From Fibrobacter sp. (GTDB lineage: Bacteria; Fibrobacterota; Fibrobacteria; Fibrobacterales; Fibrobacteraceae): 64,000 bases of DNA. Positions 23,842-30,719 of this stretch are shown piece by piece (position 1 is the first letter of the stretch; the number at the start of each line of letters is the position of its first letter). Below the pieces are notes generated by a model. The model did no database searches. It was not told the DNA's origin and saw nothing but the letters and a program-made list of their open reading frames with translations. The stretch lies in NCBI GenBank assembly GCA_017526585.1, contig JAFXRC010000031.1, positions 1 through 64,000 on the forward strand. The letters are read 5' to 3'. Both the position numbers and the translations under genes were made by a program.

Positions 23842-23912
23842 TTGAGCTACCAGGATTCGAACCTAGACAAACAGAGTCAGAATCTGTTGTGCTACCATTA
23901 CACCATAGCTCA
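23842..23912 (-). tRNA. tRNA-Gln (anticodon CTG)
   Basis: 71 bases on the minus strand fold into a cloverleaf: acceptor TGAGCTA/TAGCTCA, anticodon stem ACAGA/TCTGT with loop TTCTGAC (anticodon CTG reading CAG), T arm CTAGG-TTCGAAT-CCTGG. The U1-A72 first pair is typical of tRNA-Gln. The 3' CCA is not encoded. Confidence 0.95.
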
Positions 23913-23956
23913 ATGCGACCCCAAATTTAGTAAATAACATTTACTTCGGCAAGGGG

Positions 23957-25366
23957 TTATTTGAAAATATTTTGATTTGGCGGAGTATAGGTCATCCATT
24001 GTTGACGCTGGATGCTGCCTTCCGGAAGAGAAACCGCCGTAAGCGTCACATAATAGGACATCGCCATGTCCGACTTGCGCAGGGCGTCCACCACCTTCGG
24101 AATACCCGAATAGAGAACCACCTTCTGGTTACCGGTGGGAAGATCCGTCAGCAAAATGGGGTTGCAGGTCGCATCGCGCACAAAGTGCGACGTACCCTTG
24201 ATACCCACCACAACGCTATTCACCATGCAGTTGTTCGACTGGGTCGTATCTTCACGGTCGATTACCAGATTGACGCCACTTTCAAGTGCAGACGGCTTTG
24301 TAAGTGTCACTTCCTTGACTTTCAAAGTATCCTTCAAACCTTCGATATCCTTCTTAGTGAGGTAGCGAGATACGCCCACCTGAGTGACTAGGTCATCTTG
24401 CATCTTACGGAATTCAAATCTAAACGAATCACCGGGCAGGGAGTCGGGAACCGGCAACCACCAGCGTCCAAGACTGTCGGTCGTCGTCTGGACTTCAAAT
24501 TCCAGCGAATCACCTTCGACAAATTCGAACCCGTAGATATCCTTAATCAGCATGACTTCGACATCTGCACAGGGGTTGCCGTTCTTGCACAGCACCTTGC
24601 CATAAAGGCGAGCTACATTTTCAGCTTCCTTCTCGGCTTCCTTGATCAAGGTATCCACTTCGGTCGTCGTACTCCATACGAACGGACCCGGCGTCACGGT
24701 ATCGCCCGCCTTGATCTTGTTCAAATTCCAGTTGCGGAAAATGAGGCTATCCGCAAAGCCAAGGGACAGCATACGAGCCACCGTCATGGAATCACCGGGG
24801 AAGAATTCCAAATCCCAGTCTCCGGCAGGAATCAGCATGAAGGTCGTATCGGAGGCGAACATATCCTCGCAGAACGGGGTTCCCGAAAGGCAGGTCCTAA
24901 AGTGACCGCCTACAGAAATGGCAGAATCTTCAACATCTTCAAAATAGAGCACGAAGTTCACCACGGCAGCCTTTTCAAGCTTGATACTGTCGTGCGCCTT
25001 AGACTCCAACGTGGTGCGCGGCAGGTAGAACACTTCTAGCGCAGAAGTATCGATTACCGCAAGCTGGAACGTATCCGCGAGAACGGAATCGAACGAATAG
25101 ACGCCTTCACTATCGGTATAGACTTCGACCTGCTCCGGAATATGCAAAACGGAGTCAAAAACGGCCATGCGGGCCATGCGCACCTTGGCGTCCACAGCGG
25201 GGGTTCCATCGACGCGGTGAACAACGCCACTCACCAACACTTCTTCAGAAGCAACCGTATTTCCTGTATCCGTGACAGTACCTGCGGTCTTGTCGTTGCT
25301 GCAAGCCAAGAAAGACAAAGCAAAAGCCGATGCAAGACCCATCAAAAGAGAAAACTTCTTCATCAT
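23957..25366 (-). CDS. large envelope lipoprotein paired with a TIGR02147 protein
   Basis: 469 residues. The start at 25366 is chosen because GGAGG lies just upstream and ATG overlaps the stop of the preceding gene (ATGA), giving translational coupling. The signal peptide ends in lipobox FLAC. Two carboxypeptidase-regulatory-like beta domains are suggested: VSGVVHRVDGTPAVDAKVRM ... YTDSEGVYSFDSV near 45-100, and LYGKVLCKNGNPCADVEVML ... TTTDSLGRWWLPV near 270-325. No catalytic domain recognised. Likely a surface structural or binding protein. Confidence 0.8.
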   Translation of the reverse strand: MMKKFSLLMGLASAFALSFLACSNDKTAGTVTDTGNTVASEEVLVSGVVHRVDGTPAVDAKVRMARMAVFDSVLHIPEQVEVYTDSEGVYSFDSVLADTFQLAVIDTSALEVFYLPRTTLESKAHDSIKLEKAAVVNFVLYFEDVEDSAISVGGHFRTCLSGTPFCEDMFASDTTFMLIPAGDWDLEFFPGDSMTVARMLSLGFADSLIFRNWNLNKIKAGDTVTPGPFVWSTTTEVDTLIKEAEKEAENVARLYGKVLCKNGNPCADVEVMLIKDIYGFEFVEGDSLEFEVQTTTDSLGRWWLPVPDSLPGDSFRFEFRKMQDDLVTQVGVSRYLTKKDIEGLKDTLKVKEVTLTKPSALESGVNLVIDREDTTQSNNCMVNSVVVGIKGTSHFVRDATCNPILLTDLPTGNQKVVLYSGIPKVVDALRKSDMAMSYYVTLTAVSLPEGSIQRQQWMTYTPPNQNIFK

Positions 25367-26214
25367 TTTTCCTCCTCGGTTTCCGGTGGCAGATCCACCT
25401 TTTCCTTGCTCAGCGGGAAAAACTGTATATTCATCTGGCACACCATCGTCTCCCCTTCATCGGAGCGAATGATATCGACCACCTCTTTACGGAACAAGTC
25501 GATTTTACTGATGATGCGTTCAAGACCTTCGGCAGAAACACTCATTGTCATACAAGATACATTTCTGCGTTCGGTGCTGTAATGGTCAAGGGCGTCCTTG
25601 CCCAGGTCAATCATCTGCTTCTGGAACTGGTGGACAAACAGCGGGGCAATTTCGGAGCCGCTGAAGATAGCCTTGTTCACCGAACGGTAGAAGCCCTTTT
25701 CGTCTAGCTCAATCAGCTGCAAAGACAACAGCAGTTGAATCGCCTGTTTTGCCTGCGGCAGCGTGATTCGCGGGTTCAGGAACAAAGCCAGTTCCTGGAT
25801 GTTCTTCGGACCGATGTTCAATACGGACAGCGTCTCGCGGACTGCCACGTAATACCACTTGCTGTAGTATTCCTGCTGGCTCTTCGTAAGCGACTTGATC
25901 GAACTCGGAAGAAGGGCGGACATCTGTTCGAAGATAGCCTGCTTCGACGCCGGAGTAGTCGCATGCGTAAAATCCACCATCAAGGTGAAGTAACGACCTT
26001 CCTTTTCGTTGAGGCCTAGAGCCGCGATAAACTTGGGCAACATCTGGGGCGTAAGCGACTTGCGCCCGCGGACCAGGTCCAAATAAAAGCCCGACGAGGA
26101 ATACCCCGCCTTCTTTGCGAAGGACCTGTAGGAAAAGTAGCGCTGCACAGACTTACGGTAATCGTAGTAGTCCTGCAGGTACTTTCGATAGTTGTAGTAA
26201 GCGTAGACGTTCAT
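25363..26214 (-). CDS. TIGR02147-family protein
   Basis: 283 residues, soluble. It matches the Fibrobacter paralogous family TIGR02147: YNYRKYLQDYYDYRK at the N-terminus, FSYRSFAKKAGYSSSGFYLDLVRGRKSL (a helix-turn-helix-like segment, about 30-58), then a helical middle and a C-terminal LSKEKVDLP tail. A DNA-binding regulatory role is plausible but unproved. TATATT (26222-26227) ends seven bases before the ATG at 26214, with no Shine-Dalgarno sequence. It is coupled to a lipoprotein gene by a four-base overlap. Confidence 0.82.
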   Translation of the reverse strand: MNVYAYYNYRKYLQDYYDYRKSVQRYFSYRSFAKKAGYSSSGFYLDLVRGRKSLTPQMLPKFIAALGLNEKEGRYFTLMVDFTHATTPASKQAIFEQMSALLPSSIKSLTKSQQEYYSKWYYVAVRETLSVLNIGPKNIQELALFLNPRITLPQAKQAIQLLLSLQLIELDEKGFYRSVNKAIFSGSEIAPLFVHQFQKQMIDLGKDALDHYSTERRNVSCMTMSVSAEGLERIISKIDLFRKEVVDIIRSDEGETMVCQMNIQFFPLSKEKVDLPPETEEEK

Positions 26215-26368
26215 CACTTTAAATATACTTTTTTCTGCATTTTTTGGGAACACCTTTTTTAAGGTTTTTATCGTAAAATCGCGTTATTCTTTGTAAAAAG
26301 AACACATTGAGAACACTTTTGCATTTTGAAGTGATACGCTTCCACATTTTTTTAGGTATATTCAAGGA

Positions 26369-26423
26369 ACACCCAATCCCATCCTTTGGACTTTCGTCTG
26401 GAATCAGGCGAAAGTCCTTTTTT
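26369..26423 (+). ncRNA. candidate small RNA ending in a terminator
   Basis: TATATT at 26357-26362 is followed about 25 bases later by a perfect hairpin GGACTTTCG/CGAAAGTCC (26388-26396, 26409-26417) and six T residues. The 40-65 base transcript would lie between divergent genes and end before the separate promoter of the gene at 26465. No good -35 hexamer is seen, and the hairpin could instead be an attenuator. Confidence 0.4.
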
Positions 26424-26451
26424 CATTCCCTAACAAAACAGCGCCTTTTTC

Positions 26452-26457
26452 TAAATT
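26452..26457 (+). promoter_or_regulatory. -10 box of a probable leaderless promoter
   Basis: TAAATT (extended TAAATTTG) exactly seven bases before the ATG at 26465; no ribosome binding site lies between. Confidence 0.45.
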
Positions 26458-26464
26458 TGGCTCC

Positions 26465-27268
26465 ATGAACCAGGCTTTTCCTAAAATCATTGCGGCCCTA
26501 AAATCAACCGCATTTCGACTCCTCCGTATCGCAGGCATCTTGTGCGTCATTTACGTCAGCATGGTTTTCTACCTCGCCCTCACGGAACGCAGGAACGCAT
26601 TTCCCCGCGCCATATACCACAAAGAAGCAAACGAAGCCATCCAAGGCAAGGCAAAGGCACTCACCTGCACCCTCGAAGACGGAACGGTCCTACACGGTTT
26701 TAGCATTGGAAACGAGAACTCGCCCACGCTGCTTTACTACCCCGAAGCAGACGAAGACGCCGCCCAGTTTTTGGCACAAATCGATTCCCTGCCAGGCATA
26801 AATGTTGTCACATTCAATTACCGTGGTTCAGGAGAAAACAAAGGGACCCCTAGTGCAGAAACCTTTGAAAAAGACGCCGAACAGATCAAAGATTGCGCAA
26901 CACAGCTAAACGGGAATATTCCAAGTTATATTGCCGGGCGCGGAACAGGCGCAATCCTTGCCTCACAGCAATCCAACAAGGAAACTTTCACTATTCTGAT
27001 TGATCCCATAATGGATATCGCATCGGCAATTCACCGGAAATACGGATTCCTTTACCCCCAGTTTTTAGTACGCACGTCAATCCGCGCAGACATCGATAAA
27101 ATCAACGCTCAGAGCGATCGGACTATCGTTTTAATCGACCGTAAGCAGCACGAAGAACGCACAAAAGAAGAGATTCAAAACCTCAAAAAAGTGCAAGTTA
27201 TTGTCCGTGGCGGAGAGCCCCTACAAAAAGCTCTAACAAATTCAATCAAAGACAATTTATCTCCATAA
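26465..27268 (+). CDS. membrane-anchored alpha/beta-hydrolase-like protein, nucleophile missing
   Basis: 267 residues. One membrane helix near 18-40, then an alpha/beta-hydrolase layout: VLHGFSIGNENSPTLLYYPEADEDA, VVTFNYRGSGENKGTPS (the usual NYRG-G-G region), and YIAGRGTGA, where the nucleophile position of GxSxG is Gly160 rather than Ser. The acid and histidine positions are not obvious. It looks like a non-catalytic homologue or one using another residue. It stands alone, with its own promoter. Confidence 0.7.
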   Translation: MNQAFPKIIAALKSTAFRLLRIAGILCVIYVSMVFYLALTERRNAFPRAIYHKEANEAIQGKAKALTCTLEDGTVLHGFSIGNENSPTLLYYPEADEDAAQFLAQIDSLPGINVVTFNYRGSGENKGTPSAETFEKDAEQIKDCATQLNGNIPSYIAGRGTGAILASQQSNKETFTILIDPIMDIASAIHRKYGFLYPQFLVRTSIRADIDKINAQSDRTIVLIDRKQHEERTKEEIQNLKKVQVIVRGGEPLQKALTNSIKDNLSP

Positions 27269-27410
27269 ACTTGGACAAATTCTTGTTGAAAAACATACAA
27301 AAAAACTTTTTGGGAACAGTTTTTTTGCTTTTTTTCTTACAAGTATTGATTTTGTTAATTTTTTTTATTAGTTTACCTAGAAAACCACAAATAAACAAAA
27401 AGAGGTGTTT

Positions 27411-28160
27411 ATGGATAATATCATTGTAAAAATGGATATTCGCGGTTTTCTGCGGTTTCCAGAACAGGCCATCAAGGCGATGAAACTCGACAAGATGGCA
27501 AAACAAGAATCTTCCAAAAAAGGTGAAATCGTAGAAATCGGTCCTTATGCCGACATCGAAGTGGATCCAGCCGGCAAACGTATCGCCATCACCCCCACTA
27601 AAGAAGCAAAAACGACATCCTTCCGCTTCATTGTCGGAGTCAATTCGACCAAGTCCAAGTTCCTCTACATCAAGGGCGCCCTGAACGCCATCGGCGAAAA
27701 AATCGTCACGGGTCCCTACGAACTGGAAAAAGAAGGCAACAAGTACATTTTCTCCAGTAAGAACGCCACCAAGAAGAAGGGACCGTGGCAGCTGATCGCC
27801 TGCCGCAACTCGATTGCAAACAAGACCATGCTTTCGATTGACTCCCGTGGCACCATTATTTTCGACCGCCACACCAGAGACGCAGTCAACACGCTCGTAA
27901 ACAAGACCATGATCGCCGACTACGACCGCGTGAAGAAGGTCTTCAAGCTCACATTCAGCAAGGACAAGGGCTTCATCAACGTGCGCACCATTGCAAGCCA
28001 CGCCAACGCCTCCTTCATGGGCACCTTCTCTTCGCACGGGCTCCAGCTCCCCAAGCAGAGCTTCCGTACGGAATGCAAGGTCGACGGCAAGACAATCACC
28101 TTTAGCGTCGCTTCTCTGGTTTCTAGCCAAAAGGCCGCAGAAAAGTCGAGTAAAAAATAA
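27411..28160 (+). CDS. unknown protein with two AbrB-like halves
   Basis: 249 residues, soluble and lysine-rich. Start at 27411 with GAGGTG upstream. Two stretches resemble each other and the SpoVT/AbrB pattern: VKMDIRGFLRFPEQAIKAMKL ... ADIEVDPAGKRIAITP (about 7-60) and LSIDSRGTIIFDRHTRDAVNTL ... DRVKKVFKLTFS (about 141-186). If real, a duplicated swapped-hairpin-like fold would suggest nucleic-acid or protein binding. The similarity is weak and judged by eye. It forms an operon with the membrane protein that begins 20 bases downstream. A long AT-rich leader with many A/T tracts precedes it. Confidence 0.6.
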   Translation: MDNIIVKMDIRGFLRFPEQAIKAMKLDKMAKQESSKKGEIVEIGPYADIEVDPAGKRIAITPTKEAKTTSFRFIVGVNSTKSKFLYIKGALNAIGEKIVTGPYELEKEGNKYIFSSKNATKKKGPWQLIACRNSIANKTMLSIDSRGTIIFDRHTRDAVNTLVNKTMIADYDRVKKVFKLTFSKDKGFINVRTIASHANASFMGTFSSHGLQLPKQSFRTECKVDGKTITFSVASLVSSQKAAEKSSKK

Positions 28161-28180
28161 CCTAGCCTGAGAGGTCTATT

Positions 28181-28636
28181 ATGATAGACATTCTAAAATT
28201 ATTCTACACGACCCATTACAACCTTGGTGCGCTTGCCGTATTGATGTTGCTGTTGCTGATTTTCTTCTTAAGCAAGAAGAACTTCAAAGGCGCCATCATC
28301 CTGGTTATCATCTTGGTTGCCTACAACATCGCCATTTACAAACGGACCGAGGGCAAGTCATGGACCATCGAGATCGTCCCGCCGGAATCCGCAGCAGTGA
28401 GTGATGGATACGGCAATTACACCAAGCCGCAGCCGGTCAAGATGACCTTTTCCGCTACTCCGGAGAAATGGACTATCACCGACGAAAAGGGCGAGACCCA
28501 TCATTGGTGTTGGCTCGATGACATGTGGGATAAGGTCGCAAATACCGATGTCGTCGCCTGGATTTGGGGTGAAAACGCGAGCAAGAAGATGATGAAGTCT
28601 ACGGAAACCCGCGCAAACGACGCCCAGAATCAATAA
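28181..28636 (+). CDS. unknown membrane protein
   Basis: 151 residues. Two hydrophobic helices (about 17-31 and 36-53) joined by a short basic turn (SKKNFKG), followed by a soluble C-terminal domain with tryptophans (SWTIEIVP, EKWTITDEKGETHHWCWLDDMW, VVAWIWG). GAGAGG upstream fixes the start. Cotranscribed with the preceding AbrB-like gene, which may therefore act with it at the membrane. No family recognised. Confidence 0.65.
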   Translation: MIDILKLFYTTHYNLGALAVLMLLLLIFFLSKKNFKGAIILVIILVAYNIAIYKRTEGKSWTIEIVPPESAAVSDGYGNYTKPQPVKMTFSATPEKWTITDEKGETHHWCWLDDMWDKVANTDVVAWIWGENASKKMMKSTETRANDAQNQ

Positions 28637-28640
28637 TTAG

Positions 28641-29366
28641 TTAGACATCAAATTCCTTAAGTGTCAACGCACCTGCTTCCATCTGGAGGTAGGTGCGTTT
28701 TTTTATCCATTCACCGGCAGATGCAACCACGCCATTTTCAACATTCCAGATACCAGAGACATGGTGATGCCCCAAAATGCAATAGTCACAGTGATTTTTA
28801 CTAAGCATCCGGCACCCCCAATGCAGGTATTCATCCATCTTGATGACGCGGGACTCGCCCACCCTGCGGCTATTGCGACCGACAAACCGTGCTAGAGTCA
28901 TTCCCCAGTCCGGATGAATTTGACGGAACAGCCAACGGTTCAAAGGGAAATCCAACACCCGACGCATGATTCTGTACCCGAAATCGGACTTCGCTACGCC
29001 ATCACCGTGCCTGAAAAAGACGCGCTTTCCCTGAATTTCAACGACGGCTTCTTTATGGACCTGAACTCCTATCGATTTCGGAAAGAAATCACCATATGCA
29101 AAGTCATGGTTTCCTTGCAGCAGATGGACTTCACAACCCGACTGGACTAATTCATGCAAGGCAAAGAACAAGTCGAAATGGTTCCGGCAGACATAATCCT
29201 TGTATTCATACCAAAACTCAAACAAATCCCCCACAATAACCAAATGCGAGGCGCGTCCCTTGATAGATTCGATAAAGCGAACCAGATCTTTTTCGCGATT
29301 AGGGACAGCACCCGGAGGATTCACCCCCAAATGGGCATCTGATATAAAGTAAGCAGGATTAGACAT
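28641..29366 (-). CDS. lpxH: UDP-2,3-diacylglucosamine diphosphatase (LpxH-like)
   Basis: 241 residues, calcineurin-like metallophosphoesterase. All metal motifs are present in order: ISDAHLG, GDLFEFWYE, GNHDF, RHGDG and LGHHHVSG. The GDLFEFW form and length match LpxH, which removes UMP from UDP-2,3-diacylglucosamine in lipid A synthesis at the inner face of the cytoplasmic membrane. Another function within the family cannot be excluded. TATCTT (29374-29379, minus) lies seven bases before the ATG. It is divergent from the lipoprotein gene at 29415, only 48 bases away. Confidence 0.82.
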   Translation of the reverse strand: MSNPAYFISDAHLGVNPPGAVPNREKDLVRFIESIKGRASHLVIVGDLFEFWYEYKDYVCRNHFDLFFALHELVQSGCEVHLLQGNHDFAYGDFFPKSIGVQVHKEAVVEIQGKRVFFRHGDGVAKSDFGYRIMRRVLDFPLNRWLFRQIHPDWGMTLARFVGRNSRRVGESRVIKMDEYLHWGCRMLSKNHCDYCILGHHHVSGIWNVENGVVASAGEWIKKRTYLQMEAGALTLKEFDV

Positions 29367-29373
29367 TGTCCAT

Positions 29374-29407
29374 AAGATAGTAAATAGTTCAGAAGTTTTA
29401 CTAATTT
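29374..29407. promoter_or_regulatory. divergent promoter pair with both -10 boxes seven bases from starts
   Basis: TATCTT (minus, 29374-29379) serves the LpxH-like gene and TAATTT (plus, 29402-29407) the lipoprotein gene. Each is exactly seven bases from its ATG and neither gene has a Shine-Dalgarno sequence. The two upstream promoter halves must overlap. Confidence 0.45.
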
Positions 29408-29414
29408 TCTATCG

Positions 29415-29972
29415 ATGAAACTGCTTCTGAACATTTCGGCACTCATTGCCCTTCTAATGACCTTTACGGGCTGTTCTATCAACTTGGCAAAATACGACGG
29501 GGAAGATTTTCCCACAACGGCAGCCTTTTTCGAGCCGATTTCCATAACTTTCGGCGATAAGACAGTCTATTTGGACTCTAACCTTCAGCAGGCCTATTCT
29601 ATTTCCGTGGACACATCCAGTTTCCCCTTGGAAAGCTGCCGCGGAGTCGCCCACATCGACGCATCGGTCACCCCCGACGCAAAGCCCAGCTCCTGGAGCA
29701 TCGGAGCAACCATCATCCCCTTCTGGCCCGCCATGCCAATCCGCGAGACCTGGAACTTTCACATGGAAGCAAGCATCTACTGCCACGGTGCGCTCACCTT
29801 CAAGGTGGAATTCAACGAAAGTGAAAGCGTACAGGCTTTTTGGTTCGGCAAGCTGCGCGCAGACCTCGTAAACGACGCCTCGCAAGAAATGCACCGCAAG
29901 CTTTTGGAACGCTTAAAGTTTGAAACACAACAAAATCGAAGCACCGACTTAAACTTGGCACAAGACTTCTAG
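29415..29972 (+). CDS. unknown lipoprotein
   Basis: 185 residues. Signal peptide with lipobox FTGC (Cys20). The mature part is beta-rich and ends in a charged helix (DASQEMHRKLLERLKFE). The motif SIGATIIPFWPAMPIRETW recalls small lipoproteins with transport-related context, but no family was identified. It precedes rsmI by 33 bases on the same strand and could share a transcript with rsmI and lnt. Confidence 0.65.
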   Translation: MKLLLNISALIALLMTFTGCSINLAKYDGEDFPTTAAFFEPISITFGDKTVYLDSNLQQAYSISVDTSSFPLESCRGVAHIDASVTPDAKPSSWSIGATIIPFWPAMPIRETWNFHMEASIYCHGALTFKVEFNESESVQAFWFGKLRADLVNDASQEMHRKLLERLKFETQQNRSTDLNLAQDF

Positions 29973-30005
29973 CGAGTCCCTCGCAATTACTATCTTTCAC
30001 TCATC

Positions 30006-30689
30006 ATGCATACACTCTACATTGTCGCAACCCCCATCGGGAACATGGAAGACATCACCTACCGTGCCGTAAGGACTTTGAAGGAAGTTCCGCTGGTTCT
30101 TGCCGAAGACACGCGTCACACGCGCATTCTTTTCGACAACTACGGCATCGATACTCCCATGGAAGCCTACCACGACTTCAACAAGGAAAAGGTGACCCCG
30201 AAATATGTGGAGTTCCTGAAAAACGAAGGTGACATTGCCCTTGTAAGCGATGCTGGCACACCGGGCGTTGCCGACCCAGCATTCAACCTAGTACGGCAGT
30301 GTGTGCGTGAAGGAATCGACGTGCGAGCCATTCCCGGTCCCTGCGCCATGATTACCGCCCTTGTTTCTAGCGGCATGCCGACAGACCACTTCTGCTTCCA
30401 GTATTTTTCGCCCAAGAAAAGCGCCCAGCGCATTCACCTGCTCGAAAAGCTGAAGGACGAGGAAGCGACCCAAATTTTTTATGCGAGTCCGCATAACATC
30501 GACAAGTTCGTCGAAGAAATCGGGACGGTTTTTGGCGAAATCAAAATTGCCCTGATGCGCGAACTCACCAAGAAATTCGAAGAGCACCTGATTGGAACCC
30601 CCTCCGAGCTCTCGGCGCATTTCAAGGCTCACCCGCCCAAGGGCGAATTCGTGCTGATTTTCAACCCCCAGGACAAAAGCGGGCTGTAA
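30006..30689 (+). CDS. rsmI: 16S rRNA (cytidine-1402-2'-O)-methyltransferase
   Basis: 227 residues. Begins LYIVATPIGNMEDITYRA, then LAEDTRHT, SDAGTPGVADP (SAM site), VRAIPGPCAMITAL and FCFQYFSPKKSAQR, all characteristic of RsmI of the tetrapyrrole-methylase fold. It 2'-O-methylates C1402 in the decoding centre of 16S rRNA. It is about 50 residues shorter than E. coli RsmI because the C-terminal helical domain is missing. No Shine-Dalgarno sequence. Confidence 0.92.
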   Translation: MHTLYIVATPIGNMEDITYRAVRTLKEVPLVLAEDTRHTRILFDNYGIDTPMEAYHDFNKEKVTPKYVEFLKNEGDIALVSDAGTPGVADPAFNLVRQCVREGIDVRAIPGPCAMITALVSSGMPTDHFCFQYFSPKKSAQRIHLLEKLKDEEATQIFYASPHNIDKFVEEIGTVFGEIKIALMRELTKKFEEHLIGTPSELSAHFKAHPPKGEFVLIFNPQDKSGL

Positions 30690-30719
30690 ACAGAACTACA
30701 AAGCATTCTTCTGAACGAA

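Noticed and set aside
23842..23912. tRNA-Gln as an attachment site of an island
   Set aside because: No integrase gene and no partial tRNA copy seen within the window.
27246..28130. 294-codon minus-strand frame opposite the AbrB-like gene
   Set aside because: Ends in low-complexity KKSKKTVPKKF over AT-rich leader sequence; the plus-strand gene has a proper binding site and operon partner.
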